NCBI GenBank assembly: GCA_051650305.1
Contig: JBOFIT010000252.1
Coordinates: 1 to 35,567, forward strand
Reading direction: 5' to 3'
Length of the DNA: 35,567 nucleotides
DNA from: JBOFDK01 sp051650305
GTDB lineage: Bacteria; Bacillota; Clostridia; Lachnospirales; Cellulosilyticaceae
In this document: positions 23,963 to 32,529 of the stretch, piece after piece
Position numbering within the stretch: position 1 is the stretch's first letter
Layout of the letters: each line of letters starts with the position of its first letter
Program-made: the position numbers and the translations under genes
The notes under the pieces: model-generated
Databases searched by the model: none
What the model was told of the DNA's origin: nothing
What the model saw: only the letters and a program-made list of their open reading frames with translations

Positions 23963-24814
23963 ATGATGAAACACATGCGGACAATTTTTTCACTCACTTT
24001 AGGCACACTTCTTATGTCTATCGCCATTAATGGACTTCTCGCTCCAAACAGCCTACTAAGCGGCGGGGTAAGTGGTTTAGCACTTTTTTTACACTTAATT
24101 TTCGATTGGAAACTAAGCTTGCTCACCATCTTCCTTAATATCCCATTATTTATCTTGGCTTTTATTTATCTAAAGAAACGCTTTATCATTTTTAGTTTAC
24201 TCGGCATGTCCCTTCTTTCTTTCTGGCTCGAGTTAACACAGCACATTATCATTCCTACTACCAATCCTTTAAGTATCATTTTAGTAAGCGGTTTGTTAAA
24301 CGGACTCGGTATGGGGATTATCTTCCGCGCTGGTGGTTCTGTCGGTGGTACAGATATTGTCGCTAAAATCTTAAACCAAAAACTTTCATTCAGCATGGGA
24401 AGTGTACTGTTTCTTATCAACATGACCATTATGCTGACTTCAGCTTTTGTCTTCGGTATCGACATCGCCGTAGTCACCGCTGCCAGTATGTTTGTAAGTA
24501 GCCAAACAACTAATTACGTTGTGGACGGTCTTAACAGACGTCGTACAGTAACCATCATTACGTCACCAGCTTCCGGGGAAAAGATTTCTCACGAAATCAT
24601 GGATATCATGGGCCGTGGTGTAACGATTGTACCAGCTATCGGTGGTTATACACAGAACGATAAAGCCATCCTTTATACAACAGTTAATCTTAGAGAAGTT
24701 GCAAAATTGAAAGCTCTGGTATCACTTCACGACACACACGCATTCGTAACCATTGCTGACACTGCACAAGTTATCGGAAACGGTCGTGGCTTTATACCAT
24801 TAGAAAAAGCATAA
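23963..24814 (+). CDS. YitT family membrane protein (DUF161 + DUF2179)
   Basis: 283-aa inner-membrane protein. Five or six hydrophobic segments fill residues 1-190, with the family hallmarks GGVSGLALFLHLIFDWKLSL and FRAGGSVGGTDIVAKIL. A cytosolic DUF2179 domain follows (GRGVTIVPAIGGYTQNDKAI, VANVTI-like core VTIADTAQVIGNGRGF). Molecular role is unknown in the family. The ATG at 23951 is part of the SD (TATGGAG); the ATG at 23963, 6 nt after GGAG, is the start. Monocistronic with its own promoter and terminator. Confidence 0.92.
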   Translation: MMKHMRTIFSLTLGTLLMSIAINGLLAPNSLLSGGVSGLALFLHLIFDWKLSLLTIFLNIPLFILAFIYLKKRFIIFSLLGMSLLSFWLELTQHIIIPTTNPLSIILVSGLLNGLGMGIIFRAGGSVGGTDIVAKILNQKLSFSMGSVLFLINMTIMLTSAFVFGIDIAVVTAASMFVSSQTTNYVVDGLNRRRTVTIITSPASGEKISHEIMDIMGRGVTIVPAIGGYTQNDKAILYTTVNLREVAKLKALVSLHDTHAFVTIADTAQVIGNGRGFIPLEKA

Positions 24815-24847
24815 AAAATGAAGGCGGTATGCCTTCATTTTTTATGC
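24809..24847. terminator. Bidirectional terminator between convergent genes
   Basis: Perfect 17-bp inverted repeat GCATAAAAAATGAAGGC / GCCTTCATTTTTTATGC with a 5-nt loop, overlapping the YitT-family stop codon. It also serves the mannosidase gene ending at 24852. Confidence 0.95.
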
Positions 24848-24851
24848 TTTT

Positions 24852-27800
24852 TTATTTAGCTTTTTTCACGAGATACGTTTTGATTTCATAAGGATTGATC
24901 TGAATCTTGAAGCGACCTTCTGTTACTTCTATTTCACTTAAGCGTTGTTCCATCAAGTCACATTCGTATACTTTATCTACTTCGCCATACCAAGTAATCA
25001 TCGCTTCAGTACGTGTATTGGTATACTCATAAGCACGTAGAATCGTACCTTCTTCGTATTCACCTTGTTTCACTGTTTCAATGATGACATTGTCCCTATC
25101 AACTGTCACAAGACTTGTCATGCTTGCTTCATTATACCCTTTTCCTTTTGTCACATACACTGGCACATTAAGTTTGTACCCTTCTTGATGTGTTTGACCT
25201 TTCACAAAATCACCTTCATGCGGTAAAAGTGCATAAGTAAACACATGCTCTTCTTGATCTGCTTCTGGGTTTGGCATAATCCCTGACTTAATAAGTGTCA
25301 GACGCATATTACCATCGATAATGTCATGACCATACTTACAATCATTCAGTAAGCTTATACCAAAGTTTCTCTCTGAAAGGTCTGCCCACTTATGTGCACA
25401 CACTTCAAATCTCGCAAAGTCCCAAGAAGTATTCTGATGTGTCGAACGCTCTACATTACCAAACTGAATATCATATGTTGCCACATTGGTATGGACATCT
25501 ACTGGGAATTCTACTTTCACAAGTATTTGCTTTTGTTTCCAATCCACATAGGTTTCGAAGTCGATACGCTTTGTTTCTTTATAGAAATGGATCTTTTGGA
25601 TAAAGGTTGAGCTTAAGAACTTACGTTCAACTTGCAACGTCGCACGCACACCCCCTACTTCTAACCACTTAAAGCCTACTACTTCATCGATTTCCCATGT
25701 CTTTTCTTGATAGTAGACATCGATATCCCATGCATCCCATTTCATTGGTTTGTCTTCAAACGCACGGAATACATTACCTCTATGGTTTGCTTTTAGAAGT
25801 TCACGTTTAAGGGTTTTGTCGTAGATTGATGTGAATGCAAAAGTTTCATCCCATTGGATATGATAGAACGGTGTATCTATTCCCTTATCTGTTGTTACAA
25901 ATGGGATTTCACCTTGTTTAGCGGTAGCTTTTTTCAGTACTTTATAGCCTTTGGCTGGTATGCCTTTTACATAAAGCACATTGTTTCCATCTGCACTCTT
26001 TTGTGTTTCTACTACTTGTCCGTCTTCATCCACATAAGAACCTTCTGTATCTTCCACAATTACCACATCATCACGTTCAAAAGAAAGGGTATTAAAGACG
26101 ATGATATCTTCTTTTTCTGCCGGAATATGTGCTGCAATCGTTTCTAATTGCTCTTCTATGATTTTCTGTCCATCTTCTGCTAGTTGTTCGTAGTCAACTT
26201 TTGTTACATCATACACATCTTTGATACATGTACCTGGAAGAATATCATGGAATTGATTCAGTAGGATCTTCTCCCACGCTTTAGTGATTACTTCTTTTGG
26301 ATAAGCGCCACCTAAACTTTGTGCCCACACTGAGAAGAATTCCACATCTTGCCACATCAGCTCACTTTTTCTATTACCACGTTTATTACGCGCCATCGAT
26401 GTATAAGTCCCTCTATGGTATTCAAAGTAAAGTTCCCCTACCCAACGTGGTAATTGTTTATGGTCTTTCACACGGTCATAAAGTTCATTAAAGTATGTGC
26501 CTGCTGTCTCAAAGCGTACCTTCGGTGCACCTTTTACCCCTTTTTCAAGACGCTTACCAACTTCTAGCATCTCTTTATTGGCACCACCACCGCCATCACC
26601 GTAACCGTAGCATACGAGAATGTCGTTATTGATTTCTTTTTGCCCATAACGCTCCCATCCATAAATCAATGACTTTGGATAAAGCATCCCATTGTAAGTC
26701 GTCTGCCACCCTTCAGCTTGCTTCTTCTGAGTCGTCGTAATGAAGTGAGTGAATACTTCACTACCATCGATACCACGCCATAAGAATGTATCACATGGTA
26801 GTTTGTTATACTGATTCCAAGAAATCTTCGTAGTCATAAAGTAGTCTACGCCACTTTTCTTAAGAATCTGTGGAAGTGCTGCTGAGTAACCAAATACGTC
26901 CGGAAGCCATAGCATCTTGCTTTCTGTTCCAAACTCTTCTTTGAAGAACTTCTTACCATGTAAGATTTGTCTCACGAAAGATTCACCAGATACCAAATTA
27001 CAGTCTGACTCTAACCACATGGCACCTTCTGTTTCCCAACGCCCTTCGGCTATACGTTCTTTAATCTTTTCATACATATCTGGATAGCGCTCTTTCACAA
27101 ACTGGTAAAGTTGTGGCTGACTAGACATAAACACATACTCTGGGTATTCTTCCATCAGACGGAGCACTGTTGCAAAACTACGTGCCACTTTTTCTTTTGT
27201 CTGCTCTACAGTCCACCACCATGCCACATCTATATGTGTATGGCCGATACATGTCGCCACCACTTCACTGTATCCTGCTTTTTCATCATAAAGCTTTTCT
27301 TCGATATGTTGAATCGCCTTTACCACAGATGCACGGAACGCTTCTGAATGCGGTTCTCTAAGATCTATCAGATTAATCGTTTCTTCAAGTATGTATTCTA
27401 TTTCTATACGTGTCTGATCTTGTGTATCTTTATCTTCAATAATCCAGATCGGCACTTGTAAATGATAGTATAATTGCTCAATCATCTGATCTAAGACTTT
27501 TGTAGAACACTTAAACTTAAGATCTGCACCTTCTTTTCTGAAGTGATCTTTTCCTGTATACGCCTGTATATCTACGCGATACACTTGTCCCGCAACTGCC
27601 TCATCACAAAGTTTGATTTGACTATGATTACTATCTACACCTTGATAAGGTACCCCATTCACAAAGAAAAGGAACTGTGGCCCTGTAGCATTCCATTCAT
27701 CTAAAGTAAAATCAAGTCCAAAAAGAATCGTCTTACCAGCCCACTCTTCTTTGATTTTTATATCTGTCTTAAACCAGCTATGTTCATCATCTCCAGTAAA

Positions 27801-27971
27801 CCTGGTAGTTGTGGCATCAAAACTTTCCCAGTTGTTTTTCGCATCTACTTCTGGGCAGGTTAAGTAAAACCCTTTCTGATACATAAACTGCGTTACTTTT
27901 TCTCTCTCAATAATACTTAGGTTTTTTAGTTCTGTAGCAATCTTTTCTGCGCGTTCTTTTCTGTAATACAC
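24852..27971 (-). CDS. Alpha-mannosidase, glycoside hydrolase family 38
   Basis: Retaining, zinc-dependent alpha-mannosidase of 1039 aa, the usual bacterial/lysosomal-like length. No signal peptide is seen, so it acts in the cytosol on imported mannosides. Domains: N-terminal beta region (1-235), GH38 catalytic barrel from about 238, central three-helix bundle near 530-620, then C-terminal beta domains. Key residues are THIDVAWWW (zinc ligands H246, D248), nucleophile in LPDVFGYSAALPQI (D358) and the zinc His in NQFHDILPGT. The start is GTG, supported by AGGGGGA 7 nt upstream; no closer ATG fits. Flanked upstream by an AraR-like regulator gene. Confidence 0.96.
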   Translation of the reverse strand: MYYRKERAEKIATELKNLSIIEREKVTQFMYQKGFYLTCPEVDAKNNWESFDATTTRFTGDDEHSWFKTDIKIKEEWAGKTILFGLDFTLDEWNATGPQFLFFVNGVPYQGVDSNHSQIKLCDEAVAGQVYRVDIQAYTGKDHFRKEGADLKFKCSTKVLDQMIEQLYYHLQVPIWIIEDKDTQDQTRIEIEYILEETINLIDLREPHSEAFRASVVKAIQHIEEKLYDEKAGYSEVVATCIGHTHIDVAWWWTVEQTKEKVARSFATVLRLMEEYPEYVFMSSQPQLYQFVKERYPDMYEKIKERIAEGRWETEGAMWLESDCNLVSGESFVRQILHGKKFFKEEFGTESKMLWLPDVFGYSAALPQILKKSGVDYFMTTKISWNQYNKLPCDTFLWRGIDGSEVFTHFITTTQKKQAEGWQTTYNGMLYPKSLIYGWERYGQKEINNDILVCYGYGDGGGGANKEMLEVGKRLEKGVKGAPKVRFETAGTYFNELYDRVKDHKQLPRWVGELYFEYHRGTYTSMARNKRGNRKSELMWQDVEFFSVWAQSLGGAYPKEVITKAWEKILLNQFHDILPGTCIKDVYDVTKVDYEQLAEDGQKIIEEQLETIAAHIPAEKEDIIVFNTLSFERDDVVIVEDTEGSYVDEDGQVVETQKSADGNNVLYVKGIPAKGYKVLKKATAKQGEIPFVTTDKGIDTPFYHIQWDETFAFTSIYDKTLKRELLKANHRGNVFRAFEDKPMKWDAWDIDVYYQEKTWEIDEVVGFKWLEVGGVRATLQVERKFLSSTFIQKIHFYKETKRIDFETYVDWKQKQILVKVEFPVDVHTNVATYDIQFGNVERSTHQNTSWDFARFEVCAHKWADLSERNFGISLLNDCKYGHDIIDGNMRLTLIKSGIMPNPEADQEEHVFTYALLPHEGDFVKGQTHQEGYKLNVPVYVTKGKGYNEASMTSLVTVDRDNVIIETVKQGEYEEGTILRAYEYTNTRTEAMITWYGEVDKVYECDLMEQRLSEIEVTEGRFKIQINPYEIKTYLVKKAK

Positions 27972-28092
27972 GTCTAGTCCCCCTTTGTTATATTGTTATA
28001 TGGTTGAGAAATCCAAAAAAATCCCCTAAAACCATTCATTTTTAACAACCAAGCAGTCTTATAGGTTATTTTTTTATAAATATCTTACAATT

Positions 28093-28121
28093 ATAGTATC
28101 ACATTTATTACAAATATTCAA
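28093..28121 (-). promoter_or_regulatory. Candidate promoter of the alpha-mannosidase gene
   Basis: TTGAAT (28121-28116), 17-nt spacer, TACTAT (28098-28093); a perfect TATAAT overlaps at 28095-28090 with 20-nt spacing. ATTTGT-containing half-sites, including ATTTGTTATGT at 28134-28144, surround the -35 and could bind the neighbouring regulator. Confidence 0.5.
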
Positions 28122-28154
28122 ATGTTATATAGTATTTGTTATGTATTTTTGAAT

Positions 28155-28191
28155 AAAAAAAAGAAGGAATCTCCTTTAGATCCCTTCTTTT
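28155..28191 (-). terminator. Terminator of the regulator gene
   Basis: Stem AAGAAGG-A-ATCT / AGAT-C-CCTTCTT followed by an uninterrupted T run on the minus strand. The regulator's TAA stop lies in the hairpin. Confidence 0.92.
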
Positions 28192-29300
28192 CTTGCCCCT
28201 ACACTACGCCCTTTAATAAGACTTGTCTTTATAAGAATTTTTTCGTTTATTTCTTCGCCGTTTACCAGCTGATTCAGCACTTCAATAGCACTTTTACCTA
28301 CACACTCTTCATCTTGTCTGATATGTGTTAATTCATAATCGCCAAGATACTCATGAGGTGCATCAAAGCATACTATACTTAAATCTCTAGGTACGTTTTT
28401 ACCCATATTGACAGCTGCTTGTTTGACTATTTTTCCTAGGAAATACTCCGTAGTGACCACTGCTGTGATATCCGGATTTTCTTCTAAGAAACCTCTGATC
28501 GCTTCAAAAGTTTGATTCATATCAGATGGACAATACGTATCCGGGATAATACACTTTGCTTTATCAAAAATAGCAATATGTGTTTTGTGCTCTATACTTG
28601 CCTCAATATAGCCTTGTTTACGTTCATCTAACGTGGTAGCTTCATGATCTTTAGTCGTAATAAGTGCTATATTTTTATGGTTATGCTTCACTAAGTACTC
28701 AACTGCTTGTTTCATTCCCCCAACATTATCTGAGCCTACGAACGGTACATGTATCCCATTAAGATAACGGTCTACAAATAAAATAGGAAACTTTTCAACG
28801 ACTAGTTTCAGAATCTCTTCGCTATAGTAATCACCATGCACTGGCATAATGATGATACCTTCCGCACCCATTTCTATAAGTTCATCAATGGCTTTCATTT
28901 CTTGTTCTTGATTTCCGTAGGATTTCTTCACGACTAAGTCGTAACCCATCTCTCTCGCTCTTTCATAAGCACCATCAAAAACACCGATTCCAAAACTATG
29001 CCACATAGCTTCCATTACAAGCCCTATTATCTTTCTACCTTTTGCTTTTAGCGGAGCTTCTCCTTTTTGTTCGTCGAAGCTCTTCCCCCCTGCTACAAAA
29101 CTTCCGATTCCTGGATAACGTATCACTACGCCTTCGTCAACCAGCATATTCATTGCTTTTTGACTTGTAATACGACTTACATTGTACTTTTCCGACAACT
29201 CTTTTTCTGTAGGCAGGCGGTCTCCAGGCTTATAATTCTGATGTTCGATCTCTTCTAGTAGTCTTTTGTAAATTTGAACATACAAATACTCACTATTCAT
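28176..29300 (-). CDS. AraR-like transcriptional regulator (GntR wHTH + LacI-type sugar-binding domain)
   Basis: About 374 aa. Residues 1-72 form a GntR winged helix-turn-helix (YKPGDRLPTEKELSEKYNVS, RITSQKAMNMLVDEGVVIR, GIGSFV). From about 85 a periplasmic-binding-protein/LacI-type effector domain follows (IIGLVMEAMWHSFGIGVFDG, IIIMPVHGDYYSE, VPFVGSDNVGGMKQAVEYLV, LTHIRQDEECVGKSAIEVL). AraR is the model for this fusion: sugar binding releases it from DNA. Neighbours suggest a mannoside or related sugar as effector. GGAGGG is 10-11 nt from ATG 29300; an in-frame TTG at 29303 has slightly better spacing, so the start is uncertain by one codon. Probably autoregulated. Confidence 0.92.
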   Translation of the reverse strand: MNSEYLYVQIYKRLLEEIEHQNYKPGDRLPTEKELSEKYNVSRITSQKAMNMLVDEGVVIRYPGIGSFVAGGKSFDEQKGEAPLKAKGRKIIGLVMEAMWHSFGIGVFDGAYERAREMGYDLVVKKSYGNQEQEMKAIDELIEMGAEGIIIMPVHGDYYSEEILKLVVEKFPILFVDRYLNGIHVPFVGSDNVGGMKQAVEYLVKHNHKNIALITTKDHEATTLDERKQGYIEASIEHKTHIAIFDKAKCIIPDTYCPSDMNQTFEAIRGFLEENPDITAVVTTEYFLGKIVKQAAVNMGKNVPRDLSIVCFDAPHEYLGDYELTHIRQDEECVGKSAIEVLNQLVNGEEINEKILIKTSLIKGRSVGARKEGI

Positions 29301-29330
29301 CAACCTAAATCCCTCCTTTTTTCTTTATCA

Positions 29331-29359
29331 AGTATACATGATACAGCTTGTCATATCAA
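29331..29359 (-). promoter_or_regulatory. Promoter of the regulator gene with overlapping dyad
   Basis: TTGATA (29359-29354), 17-nt spacer, TATACT (29336-29331) on the minus strand. A dyad GTATACATGATAC (29332-29344) covers the -10 and spacer and may be an autoregulatory operator. Confidence 0.75.
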
Positions 29360-29400
29360 TATATATCCTTTATTCATATCTTTTATTCATTTCTAAACAC

Positions 29401-29437
29401 AAGAAAACAGGCAGAAGCGCTCCCCACCTGTTTTCTT
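29401..29437 (-). terminator. Terminator of the opp-type operon
   Basis: Perfect 11-bp stem AAGAAAACAGG / CCTGTTTTCTT with a 15-nt loop, 3 nt after the 78-aa gene. Confidence 0.85.
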
Positions 29438-29442
29438 TGTCA

Positions 29443-29679
29443 TTATCTAGCTTTTGAACTTTGCTTTTTGATTACATAGAAACAACCCGCAGCTACAACA
29501 ATTGAAATCATTGTGCTTAGTAAAGCAATGGTTGTATCTGTTTTATAAACAATAGTAAGTGCAAGACTTATACTATTAAGTGCCAAAAGTGTTAATGCAA
29601 TTTTAAAAAGTATCTTTATAAATTCTTCTGGAATATTATTTAGTATATCCATTTTGGTACATTTTTTTCTTCGTGACAT
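29443..29679 (-). CDS. Small two-helix membrane protein at the end of the transporter operon
   Basis: 78 aa, function unknown. A basic N-terminus (MSRRKKCTKMDIL) is followed by two hydrophobic helices (FKIALTLLALNSISLALTIV; IALLSTMISIVVAAGCFYVI) and a basic tail, so both ends are probably inside the cell. The start at 29679 is supported by AGAGGA 9 nt upstream and makes a 40-nt out-of-frame overlap with the end of the ATPase gene. An internal ATG at 29652 lacks an SD site. It is the last gene before the operon terminator. It might be an accessory subunit of the transporter (speculative). Confidence 0.65.
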   Translation of the reverse strand: MSRRKKCTKMDILNNIPEEFIKILFKIALTLLALNSISLALTIVYKTDTTIALLSTMISIVVAAGCFYVIKKQSSKAR

Positions 29680-30650
29680 GCTACCAGATCCTCTCCAACT
29701 TTTTTAAGTTCTGGACACTCTCTTTCACAAATTTCTGTTGCATAAATACATCTTGGATTGAAACGACAACCTGAAGGTGGATTCGCTGGGTTTGGCATTT
29801 CTAAACTCTTAAGTGGAAGCTGTCTTTTACCACGACTTACTTTTAAGTCTGGCACAGGAATCGCTGAGATAAGAGCTTGTAAGTATGGATGTCTTGGATT
29901 ATCAAGTACAGTTTGAAGTGGACCTGTCTCTACAAGTTTCCCTAAGTACATAACACCAATTTTTCCATTTTGTCCAATATATCTAGCTGTTGCTAAATCG
30001 TGTGTGATGTAGATAAATGAGATGCCCATTTCTTTATTCATTTTTGCCATTAAGTCAAGTAATGAGATACGTAAAGATACGTCTACCATTGATACTGGCT
30101 CATCCGCAACAATAAGTTTTGGTTTTACAGATAAGGCACGTGCAAGTAATACACGTTGTCTTTGACCACCACTTAATTGGTGTGGGTATTTTTCGATGAA
30201 TTGCTCTGCAGGTGTAAGACCTACTAATTGGAACAACTCAACAAGTTTATTATACGCTTCATCTTTTGTTTTTACAATGCCATGACTCATCATCGGATCT
30301 TTTAATGAGTTGAAAAGTGTACGTGCTGGGTTAAGCGCTGCATAAGAGTCTTGGTGCACCATTTGTACTTCTCTTCTGAAGTCATCTTTTTCTGCTCTGT
30401 TCATGTCTTTTACATTTTTTCCTTTGTAAACAACACTTCCGCCCGTTGGATTAAAAAGACCTACGATGATTTTACCAATTGTTGTTTTACCACAACCACT
30501 CTCACCTACAAGTGCCATGATTTGGCCTTCTTCGATGTCAAAACTTACATCAACTACAGCACCAACTTTGTTCGTCTTCTTTTTAAAGAAACCTCCACTT
30601 GTGCCTTTAAAGTACATATCTAGATTATCAATTTTTAATAATGAACTCAT
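29640..30650 (-). CDS. Opp/Dpp-type ABC transporter ATP-binding protein (OppF-like)
   Basis: 336-aa cytosolic ATPase. Walker A GESGCGKT (residues 49-56), signature LSGGQRQR, Walker B LIVADEP and His in YITHDLA are intact. The C-terminal oligo_HPY region follows, with a Cys cluster (CRFNPRCIYATEICEREC) of the kind that binds a [4Fe-4S] cluster in Opp/Dpp ATPases. Its TAATG start overlaps the OppD-like stop, and AGGAGGT precedes it. In clostridia and Thermotoga such transporters carry either peptides or oligosaccharides; the mannosidase nearby leaves a sugar substrate open. Confidence 0.94.
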   Translation of the reverse strand: MSSLLKIDNLDMYFKGTSGGFFKKKTNKVGAVVDVSFDIEEGQIMALVGESGCGKTTIGKIIVGLFNPTGGSVVYKGKNVKDMNRAEKDDFRREVQMVHQDSYAALNPARTLFNSLKDPMMSHGIVKTKDEAYNKLVELFQLVGLTPAEQFIEKYPHQLSGGQRQRVLLARALSVKPKLIVADEPVSMVDVSLRISLLDLMAKMNKEMGISFIYITHDLATARYIGQNGKIGVMYLGKLVETGPLQTVLDNPRHPYLQALISAIPVPDLKVSRGKRQLPLKSLEMPNPANPPSGCRFNPRCIYATEICERECPELKKVGEDLVACHEEKNVPKWIY

Positions 30651-31627
30651 TAGTTGTTACCTCCTTTGCAGCGAATACATCTTACATGATGCTCTTCATT
30701 AAACGCCACTAAACCAATTGGTTGCTTTTCACATTCTGCTGTCTTAAATTCACATCTTGGTGCAAACTGGCAGCCTTCTGGTCTATTGATTAAGTTTGGA
30801 GGATTACCTTTGATCGCTTTACGCTTTGTTACATCATCTGTAAGAGATGGTGTCGCTGTGATAAGACCTTTTGTATATGGATGTTGTGGCTTTTCGAAGA
30901 TATCGTGTACTGTACCGATCTCTACTACTTGTCCGGCATACATTACCGCGATACGGTCTGCCATTGAACCAATAACTGCAACGTCATGTGTAGACATGAT
31001 CATTGTGATATTCATTTGCTCATGGATTTCTTTTAAGATATCAAAGATATATGCTTGTGTGATAACGTCTAGCGCTGTTGTAGGCTCATCTAAGATAAGT
31101 ACTTTTGGATCTAAGATTAAGCTTAGTGCGATAATCGTTCTTTGCTTCATTCCACCACTTAATTGGTGTGGGTATGAATCAAGTACACGTTCTGGATTAA
31201 GTCTTACGAACTCAAGAAGTTGTGTTGCTTTTGCTACGACTTCTTCTTCTTTATAGTTTTTGTTATGTGCAGCTACTGTTTCGATAAAGTGTTCTTTAAT
31301 TGTAATGATAGGATTCATTGAGTTCTGTGCTGCTTGGAAAACCATCGCTACATCTTGCCATCTGAATTGATTTAATTCATTTTCTGACATTTCTAAGATA
31401 TTGTTTCCTTTGTAAAGGATCTCACCATTTGTGATTTCACCTGGTCTAGAAACAATCTTTAGAGCTGTAGAAGCAAGTGTTGTCTTACCGCTACCACTTT
31501 CTCCTACGAGTCCAATAATTTCACCTTCACGAATATTTAAACTTACTTGATTTGATGCACGTAGTACCCCACGAGTTAGCATGAAATCAACAGTTACATC
31601 TTTAAATTCAATTATGTTATTCTTCAT
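30650..31627 (-). CDS. Opp/Dpp-type ABC transporter ATP-binding protein (OppD-like)
   Basis: 325-aa cytosolic ATPase pairing with the OppF-like protein. Walker A GESGSGKT (42-49), Q-loop VFQAAQNSMNP, signature LSGGMKQR, Walker B VLILDEP and MSTHDVA are intact, and the C-terminal oligo_HPY region has Cys residues (CQFAPRC, AEC, RCIRC). An in-frame GTG at 31636 overlaps the SD AAGGAG; the ATG at 31627, 8 nt after the SD, is the start. It is 25 nt downstream of the OppC-like gene. Confidence 0.94.
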   Translation of the reverse strand: MKNNIIEFKDVTVDFMLTRGVLRASNQVSLNIREGEIIGLVGESGSGKTTLASTALKIVSRPGEITNGEILYKGNNILEMSENELNQFRWQDVAMVFQAAQNSMNPIITIKEHFIETVAAHNKNYKEEEVVAKATQLLEFVRLNPERVLDSYPHQLSGGMKQRTIIALSLILDPKVLILDEPTTALDVITQAYIFDILKEIHEQMNITMIMSTHDVAVIGSMADRIAVMYAGQVVEIGTVHDIFEKPQHPYTKGLITATPSLTDDVTKRKAIKGNPPNLINRPEGCQFAPRCEFKTAECEKQPIGLVAFNEEHHVRCIRCKGGNN

Positions 31628-31652
31628 TGTGTTCACTCCTTCTTACATACTT

Positions 31653-32504
31653 TTAGTGAGATAATTTAGGGTTGAAGGCATCATCAAGTCCATTTGCAAA
31701 GAATAAACAACCCATTTGGAATAACATGATTCCACTTACAGGTGTCAAGAAGTAGATAAGCGCTGTCGAACCGTACATCGCACCTGTTGTTGTTGTTGCT
31801 AAGTTAATCATCATTCCCCAGTGTGATGAAGAGAATGGAACAAGACCAAGTACCATTAGACCTACGCTGGCTGTAATAGCACCTTTCATGATAGAGATAA
31901 AGCTTACAAGGATGTATGAAATCATATTTGGAAGCATCTCTTTAAAGATAATATGGAATGTACCCATTCCTAATACACGGCTAGCTTCTACGAAGTCTCT
32001 GTGTTTTAAAGAAAGAATCTGTGCACGGATCGATCTTGCAAGCCCTGCCCATGACCACATACTCAGTAGGAAACCAAAGAGTACTGGATTATCAATTTTC
32101 ATAATCATCGAAAGTACCATCATAATCGGGAAACTTGGTACTGTAAGCATTACACCTGTAATACCCATTAATATTTCATCAATCCAACCGCCAGCTACAC
32201 CGGCAATTGTACCAACTGTAAAACCGATAGAGATAGTAATAACACCAGCAATGAAAGCAACAAGTAATACGTTTCTTGAACCGTGTACGAATTGCGCTAA
32301 TGTATCACGACCTGCATAGTCTGTACCTAACCAATGCTCCATTGAAGGACCTTGAAGTCTTTCAGCATAGTTTGTGGTTGTCGCCTCTGGAATAATTTCT
32401 GGTCCAATTGTAGCCATTAATAAGAAGAATATAAGAATAATCATTCCGACCATAGCTTGTTTATTTCTACAAATCACTTTAAAAACGGATTTAAGTTTTT
32501 TCAT
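31653..32504 (-). CDS. Opp/Dpp-type ABC transporter permease (OppC-like)
   Basis: 283-aa inner-membrane permease with an N-terminal OppC_N helix (KQAMVGMIILIFFLLMATIG) and the motif GPSMEHWLGTDYAGRDTLAQ. Five further helices of the binding-protein-dependent transport domain follow. The cytoplasmic EAA loop reads FVEASRVLGMGTFHIIFKEM, followed by LPN. It pairs with the OppB-like permease, whose gene ends 25 nt upstream, and is preceded by a good SD (AAGGAG). Confidence 0.94.
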   Translation of the reverse strand: MKKLKSVFKVICRNKQAMVGMIILIFFLLMATIGPEIIPEATTTNYAERLQGPSMEHWLGTDYAGRDTLAQFVHGSRNVLLVAFIAGVITISIGFTVGTIAGVAGGWIDEILMGITGVMLTVPSFPIMMVLSMIMKIDNPVLFGFLLSMWSWAGLARSIRAQILSLKHRDFVEASRVLGMGTFHIIFKEMLPNMISYILVSFISIMKGAITASVGLMVLGLVPFSSSHWGMMINLATTTTGAMYGSTALIYFLTPVSGIMLFQMGCLFFANGLDDAFNPKLSH

Positions 32505-32529
32505 AGGTTTGTTCTCCTTCTCTTAATTA

